This document shows, in pieces, positions 28,474 through 38,679 of a stretch of DNA of 64,000 nt; the stretch's first letter is position 1, and every line of letters begins with the position of its first letter. Source of the stretch: Algoriphagus sp. TR-M9. GTDB lineage: Bacteria; Bacteroidota; Bacteroidia; Cytophagales; Cyclobacteriaceae. The DNA lies in contig NZ_CP115160.1 in NCBI RefSeq assembly GCF_027594545.1, positions 1,621,001 to 1,685,000 of the forward strand, given 5' to 3'. The translations under genes and the position numbers were made by a program. The notes beneath the pieces were generated by a model. The model worked only from the letters and a program-made list of their open reading frames with translations. It had not been told where the DNA came from and made no database searches.

Positions 28474-30011
28474 GATGTTTCTTGTAAGTTGTATTTAAAT
28501 CCTTCTATTTGAACTTTAATATTCTTATCCACTGAAGTCGCAATAAAATCATTCAGCAATTCCTGAATATCCTGATCTATAAACTGGGCTTTTTGGGCAT
28601 TGATGATGACTTTACTTTCCGGTTGGATTTTGGAAAGTTCCTTCATCAAAAGGGCTTTATTTAGGAATGAAACGTCTTTTTGCAGCTTGACTAGGTAGTT
28701 GCCGTTATGTTCAGTTACGATTACGGCTTTTACGAAGTTAGTCTTGATGACAAAGAACAAACCGAATACCATTCCTATACCTATGCCTACTAGAAGATCA
28801 GTAAACAGAATTGCTACTACAGTGATGATGAATGGAATAAACTGATCCCATCCATTTTGATACATTTTGACGAAAATCGCAGGTTTGGCAAGCTTATAAC
28901 CAACTACAAAGAGAACAGCCGCCAAGCAGCTCAGTGGGATCAAATTTAGGATATGTGGGATAGCCAATACTAGCATGATCAGCAATATTCCGTGAAATAC
29001 AGCAGACATTTTGGTCTTAGCTCCCGAGGAAATATTAGCCGTACTTCTTACAATCACTGCTGTGACCGGAAGTCCGCCTATCAATCCGCTGAATGCGTTT
29101 CCAATTCCTTGGGCTACAAGTTCCTTACTCGGAGGAGTGATTCTTTTGTGGGGATCCAATTTATCGGCTGCATCTATACATAGCAAAGTCTCCAAACTCG
29201 CAATAATGGCAATGGTGAAAGCTACTAGCCAAAATGCACTATCGCCAATCATGGAGAAATCCGGGAATTGGAGCAGATTGCCCATTTCGCCCATATTGTC
29301 CAGGACTGGGATTTCTACTAGATGCTCACCGGTCAATTGCCAAGATGGCATAAACTTTCCGTAAAGTATGTTGATCAGAATACCTGAAATCACAGCCCAA
29401 AGTGCTCCTGGTACTACGCCTAGGATTCTATGGTTCTTGATACGAGGTCGTTCAAAAAGGATCAGGATACCCAAAGCGACCAATACGATAGGAATGGCAC
29501 CTGGACTATAATACAGAATAGCATACCAGATTTCAGAAAAAGTATTGTGGCTATCTGCCTGTATGAATGCCTGATCGCCCATTAAATCCACATCATAGCC
29601 TAGTGCATGCGGGATTTGCTTCAAGATCAAGATTAGACCAATGGCAGTCAACATGCCCTTGATCACTGAGTGAGGGAAATAATATCCGATTACCCCAGCT
29701 TTGAACAATCCCAACAGGAACTGGATAATACCTGCCGCTACTAGTGTACCGAGAAATAACGGAAATGACCCCATGCTATTAATGGAGTCAAGTACAATTA
29801 CTGTAAGACCCGCTGCAGGCCCACTGACACTGACATGGGATCCAGACAAGGCTCCCACCACTATTCCGCCTACTATTCCGGCTATCAGACCTGACATGGG
29901 GGGCGCACCACTTGCTATTGCTATTCCCAAGCAAAGCGGCAGGGCCACCAAAAACACCACGACACTCGATTTTAAATCATATTTTAAATTATTTCCCAGA
30001 AGAGTGTTCAT
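28470..30011 (-). CDS. SulP-family anion (probably bicarbonate) transporter
   Basis: A 513-residue transporter. The N-terminal part has the SulP pattern LVALPLCLGIAIASGAPPMSGLIAGIVGGIVVG and GSHVSVSGPAAGLTVIV followed by about a dozen hydrophobic segments. The last ~80 residues form a STAS domain (KVIINAQKAQFIDQDIQELL). SulP members move bicarbonate, sulfate or other anions. Overlap with a carbonic anhydrase gene favours bicarbonate here, but this is inferred from context. Confidence 0.9.
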   Translation of the reverse strand: MNTLLGNNLKYDLKSSVVVFLVALPLCLGIAIASGAPPMSGLIAGIVGGIVVGALSGSHVSVSGPAAGLTVIVLDSINSMGSFPLFLGTLVAAGIIQFLLGLFKAGVIGYYFPHSVIKGMLTAIGLILILKQIPHALGYDVDLMGDQAFIQADSHNTFSEIWYAILYYSPGAIPIVLVALGILILFERPRIKNHRILGVVPGALWAVISGILINILYGKFMPSWQLTGEHLVEIPVLDNMGEMGNLLQFPDFSMIGDSAFWLVAFTIAIIASLETLLCIDAADKLDPHKRITPPSKELVAQGIGNAFSGLIGGLPVTAVIVRSTANISSGAKTKMSAVFHGILLIMLVLAIPHILNLIPLSCLAAVLFVVGYKLAKPAIFVKMYQNGWDQFIPFIITVVAILFTDLLVGIGIGMVFGLFFVIKTNFVKAVIVTEHNGNYLVKLQKDVSFLNKALLMKELSKIQPESKVIINAQKAQFIDQDIQELLNDFIATSVDKNIKVQIEGFKYNLQETS

Positions 30012-30105
30012 CGATGAATTGAATGGTTAAGCGATTAGAATTGTAGAAATATTAGTTACTATAGATAATAAATTCATTTAAATCTACAAAGAAGAAAATT
30101 TTATC

Positions 30106-31440
30106 CTAGTTCAAAAGACCTAAAATTCTTTTATCTATTTGGTCAAAGTTAAATTCTAATATGGCTTTTTTCATTTTTTGATCAATAAGATCCAAATTTA
30201 AATTGCCGATACTTCCTTCATGTGTGTGGTTTAATTTTTCCTGATTTGGATCAAAATTTCCCGATTCTATATTTAGCCCTACTTGCTTATATGCATCTCT
30301 AAACGGGATTCCTTTCACTACTAGCTCGTTGACTACTTCTACTGAAAATAAATGTTTATAAAATGAATCAGCTAGGATATTTGGCTTTACCTGAATCGCA
30401 CTCAGCATGAAAGTGGTCATACGCAGGCAGCTTTTTAATGTTTCTATGCCCGGAAAGATTTCTTCCTTCAGCAATTGTAGATCTCTGTGATAGCCGGTGG
30501 TTGTATTGGCCAAGATCAGGTTGATGGCATTTGGAATACCTTGTACTTGATTGGTTTTAGCCCGGATTAATTCAAAAACATCAGGGTTTTTTTTGTGAGG
30601 CATGATGCTGCTCCCTGTGGTCAGATCATCAGGAAAGCTGATAAAAGCAAAATGCTGGTTCATATAAAGGCACACATCTGAGGCGAGTCTGTTTAGCGTG
30701 CCGGCTAGCCCTGAAAGTCCAAATGCCAAGGTTCGTTCCGTCTTGCCTCGGCTGTTCTGCGCATTGATTACATTGTGGTGGAGGTCAGCAAAGCCCAAAA
30801 GCTCAGTGGTCATAGTTCTGTTCAGTGGAAAACTGGAACCGTAGCCGGCAGCGGAACCCAGCGGATTCTTATTGGCAAGATCAAAAGAGGCCTTCAAGAG
30901 TCCCAGATCTTCTGATAGCCCTTCGGCAAAGGAACTAAACCAAAGCCCAAAGGAAGAAGGCATGGCCAATTGGGTATGTGTGTAGCCTGGCATGAGGTCA
31001 TTTTTATGTTTTTCTGCCAGCTCAATCAGTAACTGGGAAAGCGCAGTGGTTTCTTCTACTATTTCCCGGATTGCTGCTCGATAGTATAATTTTAAATCAA
31101 CCAGAACCTGATCATTTCGGCTCCGGCCACTGTGCAGCTTTTTTCCTACATCACCAAATCGTTCTGTCAAAAGGAACTCTACCTGGGAGTGTACATCTTC
31201 TACTCCGGGTGCTATCTCAAATTCGCCTTTCTCTATTTCCAGGTAAATAGCTTTCAATCCGCGCTGCAGGATCTCATTCTCTTCAGTAGTCAATAGTCCA
31301 ATGGTGCTGAGCATCTGTGCATGTGCCATAGACCCCAGCACATCAAAAGGTGCAAGTAGTATGTCAAACTCAGGATCTCGACCTATGGTGAATGATTCGA
31401 CTTCCTTTTTGCTGCCGGTTTCTTTTTGCCAAAGTTTCAT
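30106..31440 (-). CDS. argH: Argininosuccinate lyase
   Basis: The last enzyme of arginine synthesis, splitting argininosuccinate into arginine and fumarate (444 residues, normal for the family). The fumarase/ASL superfamily signature GSSIMPHKKNPDVFELIR is present, as are LHSGRSRNDQVLVDLKLYYR and PGYTHTQLAMP with the catalytic His. It starts 6 bases after the M20 gene and ends the arginine operon. Confidence 0.96.
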   Translation of the reverse strand: MKLWQKETGSKKEVESFTIGRDPEFDILLAPFDVLGSMAHAQMLSTIGLLTTEENEILQRGLKAIYLEIEKGEFEIAPGVEDVHSQVEFLLTERFGDVGKKLHSGRSRNDQVLVDLKLYYRAAIREIVEETTALSQLLIELAEKHKNDLMPGYTHTQLAMPSSFGLWFSSFAEGLSEDLGLLKASFDLANKNPLGSAAGYGSSFPLNRTMTTELLGFADLHHNVINAQNSRGKTERTLAFGLSGLAGTLNRLASDVCLYMNQHFAFISFPDDLTTGSSIMPHKKNPDVFELIRAKTNQVQGIPNAINLILANTTTGYHRDLQLLKEEIFPGIETLKSCLRMTTFMLSAIQVKPNILADSFYKHLFSVEVVNELVVKGIPFRDAYKQVGLNIESGNFDPNQEKLNHTHEGSIGNLNLDLIDQKMKKAILEFNFDQIDKRILGLLN

Positions 31441-31446
31441 TTCTAA

Positions 31447-32538
31447 TTAGTTTTTTAGAAGCATAGCAGCGTAGGTCTCCAGGATTTGGATATAGCCTAA
31501 GATGCCATTTTCGATTTCTTTCAAATAAATAAATTCATCCGCGGAATGTGATCTGGCAGAGTCCCCAGGACCGATTTTTACAGAGGGATAAGGGATTAAA
31601 GCCTGATCAGACAGGGTAGGGCTTCCGTAGGTGTTCTTACCCAGTTTTTCGCCTACTTTCAAAATCAAATGTCCTTCAGGTACATGGGATGATTGCAATC
31701 TCAAAGAACGAGGTGTCAGTTCTGCGTTTAACTCGCTTTTCAGTTCGTCCAGCGCTTCTTGCAGGGTATAAGCATCAGTCACCCTTACATCCAAAACAAA
31801 TTCGCAGATGTCTGGGACCACATTGTGCTGCTGTCCGGCATGGATCACTGTAGCGGAAACCTTTGTTTTGCCTAGAAACTGGGATACTTTTTTGAACTGG
31901 AAATCCTTGATTTTCTGTAGGTCTTCCAAAGCCAGGTAAATCGCATTGATGCCTTCTTCCCGCGCAGCATGGCCAGCTTTTCCGTACACTTTCGCATCGA
32001 TCACCATCAGGCCTTTTTCCGCCACGGCCATATCCATCAGAGTGGGTTCACCGACTATCGCCAGATCGCAGGCAGGTAGCTGATCGATGACAGCAGCGAT
32101 CCCGTTTTTGCCAGAAATCTCCTCCTCTGCTGAGGCTATCATGATCAGATTGAAGGGGAGGTCTTGCCCATAAAAATAGGTAAATGCAGCGATTAAGCTG
32201 ACGAGTGGCCCGCCAGCATCATTGCTGCCCAAACCGTAAAGTTTACCATCTTCAATAGTTGGCAAGAAAGGATCTTTGGTGTAGCCGGCATTTGGTTTTA
32301 CGGTATCGTGATGAGAATTTAACCAAAGCGTAGGTTTATTCCTGTCAAATGAGCTGGCAAATGCCCAGATATTATTGCCTGATTTAGTGAAAGGAATGGC
32401 TCGGCTGGAAAAATACTCTTCGAGAATGTCTGCCGTGGCATTTTCTGCTCTAGAAAGTGAAGGGGTTTCTATGAGTTGCTTCAGGAGTTCAACCGCATCT
32501 TCAAATAATTCCTGGGTATCTTTCACTTGGCGTATCAA
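31447..32538 (-). CDS. argE: M20 family N-acyl-ornithine/citrulline deacylase (ArgE-like)
   Basis: A 363-residue M20 metallopeptidase-fold deacylase. Metal-binding residues are visible in LWLNSHHDTVKP, LYGLGSNDAGGPLVSL and SAEEEISGKNGI, followed by AIVGEPTLM. In a pathway using ArgF' the substrate is expected to be N-acylcitrulline rather than N-acetylornithine. The start overlaps argB by four bases. Confidence 0.88.
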   Translation of the reverse strand: MIRQVKDTQELFEDAVELLKQLIETPSLSRAENATADILEEYFSSRAIPFTKSGNNIWAFASSFDRNKPTLWLNSHHDTVKPNAGYTKDPFLPTIEDGKLYGLGSNDAGGPLVSLIAAFTYFYGQDLPFNLIMIASAEEEISGKNGIAAVIDQLPACDLAIVGEPTLMDMAVAEKGLMVIDAKVYGKAGHAAREEGINAIYLALEDLQKIKDFQFKKVSQFLGKTKVSATVIHAGQQHNVVPDICEFVLDVRVTDAYTLQEALDELKSELNAELTPRSLRLQSSHVPEGHLILKVGEKLGKNTYGSPTLSDQALIPYPSVKIGPGDSARSHSADEFIYLKEIENGILGYIQILETYAAMLLKN

Positions 32539-33335
32539 TATAGGTCGTAGCGATTTCTTTCAATGGTCGTTCCGGAAAGTTTGCCTTTTGCTGCCAAATG
32601 AAGGTTTTCAGCTTTCCCTATCCAGACATGATTCACACCTTTTTGTAAGGCTTCGAAAGCATTGTCCAGTTTGGGGATCATTCCGGAGTGGATTACATTT
32701 TCTTTCTTCAACTCCTGATAAATGTCATCATTGATCAGCGGGATGATAGAGTTTTCGTTTTTTTCGTCTATCAGCACGCCACTTTTATTGAAGCAGAAAT
32801 ACAGGTTTACCTGGTGTTCTTTGGCCAGACTAGTGGCTAGAGCAGAAGCTATGCTGTCGGCATTGGTGTTCAGCAATTGACCTTTGGCATCATGGGTGAT
32901 GGCGTTGACCACAGGTAGTAAATTTCCGCTCAATAAATGGTCGATAAGTTTGGTGTTAACTTCTTGTATATCACCTACAAAACCGTAGTCAATGTCCTTT
33001 ACAGGCCTTTTGATAGAGCGAATAATATTGCCGTCTGCTCCTGTCATTCCTATCGCATTTACCTTCAGGGCCTGCAGCTTGGCTACTATATTCTTATTGA
33101 TCAAACCTGCATAGACCATGGTCACTACGTCTAGGGTCTCCTGGTCTGTGATTCTCCTTCCGTCAACCATTTCGGGCATCACGCCTAGGGATTCACCAAA
33201 TCTTGAAGCCATTACCCCTCCGCCATGAACCAAAATTTTGTGTCCTGGAAACTTGGCAAATAGGGCTAAAAATTCATCTAGTTTTTCAGGAAAATCGATG
33301 ACATTGCCGCCGATTTTGATTATGCTGATTTTCAT
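32535..33335 (-). CDS. argB: N-acetylglutamate kinase
   Basis: A 266-residue amino acid kinase that phosphorylates the N-acylglutamate gamma-carboxylate. The ATP-binding loops are SIIKIGGNVIDF and ILVHGGGVMASRFGESLG; LNTNADSIASALATSLAKE and GGMIPKL-like HSGMIPKLDNAFEAL follow. It may act on the succinylated or acetylated substrate. It is 15 bases after argF'. Confidence 0.95.
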   Translation of the reverse strand: MKISIIKIGGNVIDFPEKLDEFLALFAKFPGHKILVHGGGVMASRFGESLGVMPEMVDGRRITDQETLDVVTMVYAGLINKNIVAKLQALKVNAIGMTGADGNIIRSIKRPVKDIDYGFVGDIQEVNTKLIDHLLSGNLLPVVNAITHDAKGQLLNTNADSIASALATSLAKEHQVNLYFCFNKSGVLIDEKNENSIIPLINDDIYQELKKENVIHSGMIPKLDNAFEALQKGVNHVWIGKAENLHLAAKGKLSGTTIERNRYDLY

Positions 33336-33350
33336 AAATCAAGGTTAAAA

Positions 33351-34322
33351 TTAAAGCTGTTCTAAAAGATCACTGATAACAGCCTGCGCTGCGAAAATCC
33401 GGTTTTTTGCCTGCTGCTGAACCAAAGAGCGACTTCCATCCAAAATTTCATCCGATAGTTCCAAGTTTCTCCTTACCGGAAGGCAATGCATGACTTTGGC
33501 AGTCGAGGCCTTTTGAAAGTGGGACTCTGTAAGCATCCAGGATGAATCTGTGGAAAGGATTTTTCCATATTCATTAAATGCTGACCAGTTTTTAACATAC
33601 ACAAAATCAGCATCTTCTAGTGCTTTGCTTTGATCATATTCTATAGTCGCTCCCCTGGTGAATTCCTCATCCAGTTCATAGCCGGCTGGGTGGGTAATGG
33701 TGAGGTCATGATCCATTCCTAAAGTCCACTCCGAAAAGGAATTGGCTACTGCATGAGGAATGGCCTTGATATGCGGCCCCCAAGTTAACACCACTTTGGG
33801 CTTGCTTTTTCCAGACCAATTTTCCTGTATGGTAATCTGATCCGCCAGACTTTGGAGCGGATGGCGTGTCGCTGATTCTAAGCTGACCACAGGGATTCCG
33901 GAATACTTAACAAACTGCGAAAATATAAAGTCAGAACGGTCTTCCTCCTTATTGGTCAAGGAAGGAAAGGCACGAATCGCCAAAATATCGAAATATGAAC
34001 CCAAAACCGCAGCAGCGTCTTTGATGTGCTCCACGGTGCCTAGGTTCATGACAGCCCCGTCTCGCATTTCCAAAGCCCAGCCTTCCTTGTCCATATTCAG
34101 CACGATGGGATCCATCCCCAGATTCAAGGCTGCTAATTGAGTAGAAACCCGGGTTCGTAGCGAGGGGTTTAGGAAAATACATCCTATACGCTTTCCTGCT
34201 CCTTTTGCCTTGTCGAGATTGGGGTTCTCCTTGTAAATCAGTGCCTGCTCTATCAGCTTTTGGCCCTGAGTTATGGATTCAAATTTTGTAAAATGCTTGA
34301 GCGGCTGGATGATATTTGCCAT
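33351..34322 (-). CDS. argF': N-acetyl-/N-succinyl-ornithine carbamoyltransferase (ArgF')
   Basis: A 323-residue transcarbamylase that acts on acylated ornithine. The carbamoyl phosphate site is FLNPSLRTRVSTQLAAL; the C-terminal motif is HCLPVRRN instead of the HCLPxHR-type loop of classical ornithine transcarbamylase, which marks the acyl-ornithine group. SLESATRHPLQSLADQITIQE resembles the Bacteroides succinylornithine enzyme more than the Xanthomonas acetyl-enzyme. I start it at 34322 (MANIIQPLKHF) because the longer frame runs into argD. Acetyl versus succinyl preference cannot be settled here. Confidence 0.92.
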   Translation of the reverse strand: MANIIQPLKHFTKFESITQGQKLIEQALIYKENPNLDKAKGAGKRIGCIFLNPSLRTRVSTQLAALNLGMDPIVLNMDKEGWALEMRDGAVMNLGTVEHIKDAAAVLGSYFDILAIRAFPSLTNKEEDRSDFIFSQFVKYSGIPVVSLESATRHPLQSLADQITIQENWSGKSKPKVVLTWGPHIKAIPHAVANSFSEWTLGMDHDLTITHPAGYELDEEFTRGATIEYDQSKALEDADFVYVKNWSAFNEYGKILSTDSSWMLTESHFQKASTAKVMHCLPVRRNLELSDEILDGSRSLVQQQAKNRIFAAQAVISDLLEQL

Positions 34323-34339
34323 TAGGTTTAAATAGGTGA

Positions 34340-35470
34340 TTAACTTAAGATTTCTTTCAATGCGGTTAAAAACGAATTTAACTGATTCCACTCGATATTT
34401 AAAGGTGGAAGAAGTCTTATCGTATTCTTTCCTGCTGCGCTTCCCGTGAAAATGCGATATTTCTGGACCAGTTCTGATCGTACAGGTCCTGCTTCCCGGT
34501 CTAGATCTATACCAATCATCAGTCCGGTACCGCGTATAGCGGTGATTCCAGGAATGGATTTCAATTCTGCCAAAAGTTTTTCTCCGAATTGCTGGGTGTG
34601 TTCCAGAAGCTTTTCTTGTTCTATCACTTCAAGTACCGCCAAGCCTGCTGCACAGGCTAGCTGGTTGCCGCCGAAGGTAGTTCCCAGCAATCCGTAGGTG
34701 GCTTTGAACTCGGGAGAAATCAAGATTCCACCCATAGGAAATCCATTTCCCATTCCCTTGGCCATGCTTATGATATCCGGCTTTATGTCTTCCATCAATT
34801 GGTGGGCAAAGAATTTTCCAGTTCGGCCAAAGCCTGACTGAACTTCGTCCAAAATCAGCTTTGCTTCATATTTCCTGGCCAGTGACGCTAAGCCTTGTAT
34901 AAACTCTGGGCTTGGAACCTGAATACCATTTACGCCCTGAATTCCTTCGATGACTATTCCTGCGATTCCATTGGATTTCAATGCTTCTTCCACTGTGTCT
35001 AGGTCTTCCCAGGGGAGAATATGGAAGTCTTCACGCGCATTGCACGGAGCAATGATTTTTGGATTATCAGTCAAAGCGACTGCAGCGGAAGTTCTCCCGT
35101 GAAAACTACCTGAGAAAGCGATGAAACCTGACTTTCCCGTAGCAAAAGATGCAAGCTTAATTGCGTTCTCATTGGCTTCTGCGCCGGAATTGCAAAGGAA
35201 AAGTTCGTAATCCGGATAGCCGGAAAGCTCCCCGAGTTTCTCCGCATATTCCTTTTGTATAGGAATCTGAACAGAATTGGAGTAAAAAGCGATCTGGTCC
35301 AATTGAGCTTTGATACGCTTGACATAATGCGGGTGCGTGTGACCAATGGAAATCACCGCGTGACCTCCGTAAAGGTCTATATATTCCTGACCCTTTTCAT
35401 CCCAAAGTTTAGCTCCATCGGCTTTAGCGATAGTCACCGGGATCAGCGGGTAAACATCAAATAATTTCAT
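34340..35470 (-). CDS. argD: Acetylornithine/succinylornithine aminotransferase
   Basis: A 376-residue class III PLP aminotransferase. Key parts: LWDEKGQEYIDLYGGHAVISIGHTHP, FLCNSGAEANENAIKLA, LILDEVQSGFGRTGKFFAHQ and the PLP lysine in SMAKGMGNGFPMGGI. I start it at 35470 (MKLFDVYPLIPV); an alternative start 69 bases upstream adds residues unlike the family. It is separated from argC by 169 bases without a gene. Confidence 0.94.
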   Translation of the reverse strand: MKLFDVYPLIPVTIAKADGAKLWDEKGQEYIDLYGGHAVISIGHTHPHYVKRIKAQLDQIAFYSNSVQIPIQKEYAEKLGELSGYPDYELFLCNSGAEANENAIKLASFATGKSGFIAFSGSFHGRTSAAVALTDNPKIIAPCNAREDFHILPWEDLDTVEEALKSNGIAGIVIEGIQGVNGIQVPSPEFIQGLASLARKYEAKLILDEVQSGFGRTGKFFAHQLMEDIKPDIISMAKGMGNGFPMGGILISPEFKATYGLLGTTFGGNQLACAAGLAVLEVIEQEKLLEHTQQFGEKLLAELKSIPGITAIRGTGLMIGIDLDREAGPVRSELVQKYRIFTGSAAGKNTIRLLPPLNIEWNQLNSFLTALKEILS

Positions 35471-35639
35471 GAGGATTGAGGATTTGCGCCCCGCTATCGG
35501 GGTACGGTTTACGAGGCCAATCTGAACTTCGTAAGTCAATTTCTAAAGTTGGAGAATAATGAATGAGAAATGATGAATACTGAACACCGAAGTATCACTT
35601 ATCAAATCTTGAATCTTGTGTCTAACGTCTAATATCTAA

Positions 35640-36608
35640 TCAGAACGCTATACTTTTCAGATTCAAGCCTGTCCTTTCCTCTAGTCCAAATGCTAAATTG
35701 TAATTCTGAACCGCCTGTCCTGAAGCTCCTTTAAGTAGATTGTCAATGGCAGAATAGATCACCAATTGACCGGCTTCTTTTTTCACATGAACTATACACT
35801 TGTTCGTGTTTACAGCTTGCTTCAAATCTATATCTGCATCAGACACATGCGTAAAAGCAGCATCCTTATAATAATCCTGGTAAGCTGCTGTAGCTTCTTC
35901 CTGAGTTCCTTCGAAAGGAAAATAGGCAGTAATCCAAATACCTCTTGGGAAATTCCCTCGATAAGGAACGAAGAGAATTTCTGAGGAAAAATCTGAATTT
36001 GTTTGCTTAAAAGTCTGAGTAATTTCCTTTATGTGCTGATGGGTAAACAGTTTATAAACAGACATATTGGAAGATCTGTAGCTAAAGTGGGAGGTCTCAG
36101 CCAGTTTCTTGCCGGCACCGGTACTTCCCGTAATACCAGAAATCTGGATAGTATCTTTTACCCAGCCTTTTGCGATAGCCGGAAGCAAAGCCAGTTGAAT
36201 CCCCGTGGCAAAACAGCCAGGATTTGCGATTTTTTTGGCAGACTTTATTTTTTCAGCATTCACCTCTGGAAGACCATAAGTAAAGCCATTGGATTCGTCA
36301 CGGAAATCAGTGGACAAATCAATGAGAACGGTCTCTGGGGAAAAGCTATGTTGCTCCAGGAAACCCTTGGTCTGTCCATGCGGTAAACCCAAGAATACTG
36401 CGTCTATTCCTTCGGTCTGCACTTCATCCGTAAAAATCAAATCACAATCCCCAATCAGATCTGGATGGACTTCGGACACTTTTTTGCCCTTCTGGCTATT
36501 GCTATGTACATAGACAAGTTCGCAGGCCGGATGATGAACCAGCAGACGAAGTAATTCGCCTCCAGTATATCCTGCTGCACCTATGATCGCTGTTTTGATT
36601 TTAGTCAT
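35640..36608 (-). CDS. argC: N-acetyl-gamma-glutamyl-phosphate reductase
   Basis: A 322-residue NADP-linked dehydrogenase. The nucleotide loop is IIGAAGYTGGELLRLL and the catalytic Cys is in ANPGCFATGIQLALLP; SGITGSTGAGKK follows. The gene overlaps the end of argG by 8 bases, which implies one transcript with tight coupling. Confidence 0.95.
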   Translation of the reverse strand: MTKIKTAIIGAAGYTGGELLRLLVHHPACELVYVHSNSQKGKKVSEVHPDLIGDCDLIFTDEVQTEGIDAVFLGLPHGQTKGFLEQHSFSPETVLIDLSTDFRDESNGFTYGLPEVNAEKIKSAKKIANPGCFATGIQLALLPAIAKGWVKDTIQISGITGSTGAGKKLAETSHFSYRSSNMSVYKLFTHQHIKEITQTFKQTNSDFSSEILFVPYRGNFPRGIWITAYFPFEGTQEEATAAYQDYYKDAAFTHVSDADIDLKQAVNTNKCIVHVKKEAGQLVIYSAIDNLLKGASGQAVQNYNLAFGLEERTGLNLKSIAF

Positions 36609-37794
36609 TGTCTGAGTTTACCTTGTGAAAAATAGCTGTCTGGTTACCCAAAATGCGGGTGAATCCTTTAACGTCATCTGCGGTGTAGCCTTTGTTCATT
36701 TCTCCATAGCTTCCGAATTTGTTGGACATCAAATCATGATCTGAAGTGATTCCAAGTAAGGTAAACCGGTAGGGCTGTAGCAAGACACGAACTTCTCCAC
36801 TCACATAAGTCTGGGTGCTAGCCATAAACTCTTCCAGGTTTCTCATCACGGGATCCAGGTAATGTCCTTCGTGGAGGTGGTTACCGTAGAATTCTGCTAG
36901 CTGATTTTTCCAGAAAAGCTGCCACTTGGTCAATGTATGCTTCTCCAGCAATTGATGTCCTTTGATGATGATCAGTGGAGCTGCGGCTTCAAAGCCTACA
37001 CGTCCTTTGATCCCGATGATGGTGTCTCCCACATGGATATCCCGTCCGATGCCAAATGGTGCTGCCAGTGCCTGAAGTGCCTGGATGGCATCCACTGGGT
37101 TGTCATAGTTCTCTTGGTCTATTCCTTTGAGTTCGCCAGCTTCAAAGGTCAACTTTACCTCCTTTGGCTCAGTTTCGGTCACCTGGGTAGGCCAGGCGTT
37201 TTCCGGTAGAAAGTCTGAAGAAGTCAATGTTTCTTTTCCTCCTACCGAAGTTCCCCAGATTCCTTTATTGATAGAGTAGGCGGCTTTTTCGAAATTCATA
37301 GCTACGCCGTGCTTTTTCAGGTATTCAATCTCCTCTTGTCGGGAAAGCTTAAGATCACGGATGGGAGTGATGATTTCTATATCCGGAACTATGGTCTGGA
37401 AAATCATATCAAATCTTACCTGATCATTTCCAGCACCGGTAGAGCCATGAGCCACAGCTTTAGCACCTATGGATTTGGCATACTCGGCCAGAGATTTTGC
37501 TTGAAGAATACGCTCGGCAGATACCGAAAGGGGGTAGGTTTGGTTTTTCAGTACATTGCCATATACCAGGTATTTGATCACTTCATTATAATAGGTGTCC
37601 ATCACATGAAGGATTTTGAAGGAGGCAATGCCCAGGGTTTTCGCCCTTTGCTCTACCTCACTCAATTCTTCGTCTGAAAATCCACCAGTATTCACCAGTA
37701 CCGCGTGTACTTCATAGCCTAGTTCTTTGGAGAGATGTAAGGCGCAAAATGTGGTATCCAATCCACCACTGTAGGCTAAAACTATTTTTTTCAT
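36601..37794 (-). CDS. argG: Argininosuccinate synthase
   Basis: A 397-residue ATP-dependent synthase. The PP-loop is KIVLAYSGGLDTTFCALHL, followed by AVAHGSTGAGNDQVRFDM. I chose 37794 (MKKIVLAYSGG) because the longer frame adds MAIKSNYRI ahead of the conserved start. Residues after ~160 diverge from the E. coli enzyme but match the shorter Bacteroidota form. Confidence 0.94.
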   Translation of the reverse strand: MKKIVLAYSGGLDTTFCALHLSKELGYEVHAVLVNTGGFSDEELSEVEQRAKTLGIASFKILHVMDTYYNEVIKYLVYGNVLKNQTYPLSVSAERILQAKSLAEYAKSIGAKAVAHGSTGAGNDQVRFDMIFQTIVPDIEIITPIRDLKLSRQEEIEYLKKHGVAMNFEKAAYSINKGIWGTSVGGKETLTSSDFLPENAWPTQVTETEPKEVKLTFEAGELKGIDQENYDNPVDAIQALQALAAPFGIGRDIHVGDTIIGIKGRVGFEAAAPLIIIKGHQLLEKHTLTKWQLFWKNQLAEFYGNHLHEGHYLDPVMRNLEEFMASTQTYVSGEVRVLLQPYRFTLLGITSDHDLMSNKFGSYGEMNKGYTADDVKGFTRILGNQTAIFHKVNSDND

Positions 37795-37896
37795 AATTCT
37801 GTAATTACTTTTTATGGCCATACCTGCCGGCTGAGAAGGGGAGGCAGACTCGAATTTGTGGAAATATGCTTTTACTTCCTTCAGGGAAGAATTAAT

Positions 37897-38589
37897 TTAT
37901 ATGATGCTGGTCAGGATGTCCTTTGACTTGTTCAATTTAAGCATCACGTATTTCTTTAATCTTACCCAGCGGTCAAATAATTTCAATTCCTTTTTGAAAT
38001 CTTCCCTGAGCGCTTTCTCTTGGGTGTGATTTCGCTTAGCATTTGGGTCATAGAGCATCGCGGTGCAAAGACAGTTCGATCTGTTTTTACTCATCAGGAT
38101 CTCGTAATTGACACAGCTTTGGCAGCCTTTCCAGAATTCATTGTCATCCGTAAGGTCAGAATAGGATACAGGAATATAGCCCAGTTCTGAGTTGATTTTC
38201 ATCACTGCAGCTCCCGTAGTTAATCCGAAGATTTTGGAATCTGGGTATTTCTTTCGGCTGAGTTTGAATACCTCATTTTTGATTTTTCTGGCCAAGCCAT
38301 ACTTACGGTATTCTGGCGCCACGATCAGTCCAGAATTTGCCACATATTTGCCATGTCCCCAAGCTTCAATGTAGCAGAAACCTGCCCACTTGCCATCGTT
38401 GGTCAAAGCAATAACGGCTTTTCCTTCTTCCATTTTGGTTTCCACGTATTCCGGGCTCCGCTTGGCGATACCGGTGCCCCGGGCTTTGGCGGAATTTTCC
38501 ATCTCATCTGTGATCTGAGAGGAGTAAACCTTGTGGGAGGGATTGGCTACTATAATCTGGAATGAAATGTTATCCATTAGGGATTGCAT
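37897..38589 (-). CDS. GNAT acetyltransferase heading the arginine cluster, candidate N-acylglutamate synthase
   Basis: A 230-residue protein with a GNAT fold: VIALTNDGKWAGFCYIEAW, then GLIVAPEYRKYGLARKIKNEVF, where the acyl-CoA-binding RxxGxA loop is visible. No classical argA or argJ is in the cluster, and this gene sits at the head of the operon, 102 bases before argG. I therefore infer that it supplies N-acetyl- or N-succinylglutamate. The Cys-rich segment KGCQSCVNYEILMSKNRSNCLC is unusual for a GNAT enzyme. M5 (MDNISFQ) is an alternative start. Confidence 0.75.
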   Translation of the reverse strand: MQSLMDNISFQIIVANPSHKVYSSQITDEMENSAKARGTGIAKRSPEYVETKMEEGKAVIALTNDGKWAGFCYIEAWGHGKYVANSGLIVAPEYRKYGLARKIKNEVFKLSRKKYPDSKIFGLTTGAAVMKINSELGYIPVSYSDLTDDNEFWKGCQSCVNYEILMSKNRSNCLCTAMLYDPNAKRNHTQEKALREDFKKELKLFDRWVRLKKYVMLKLNKSKDILTSII

Positions 38590-38679
38590 GTGTTAACTCC
38601 GAGTTCATCGGAAGAATGGTAAATAAATCAAAGTGTAAAAGGGCGGGCACGTACTCCACGTAGGAATACAAAAATTCAA

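Noticed and set aside
34323..34391. N-terminal extension of argF'
   Set aside because: It overlaps the 3' end of argD and encodes residues unlike any ArgF' N-terminus; ATG 34322 gives the normal start.
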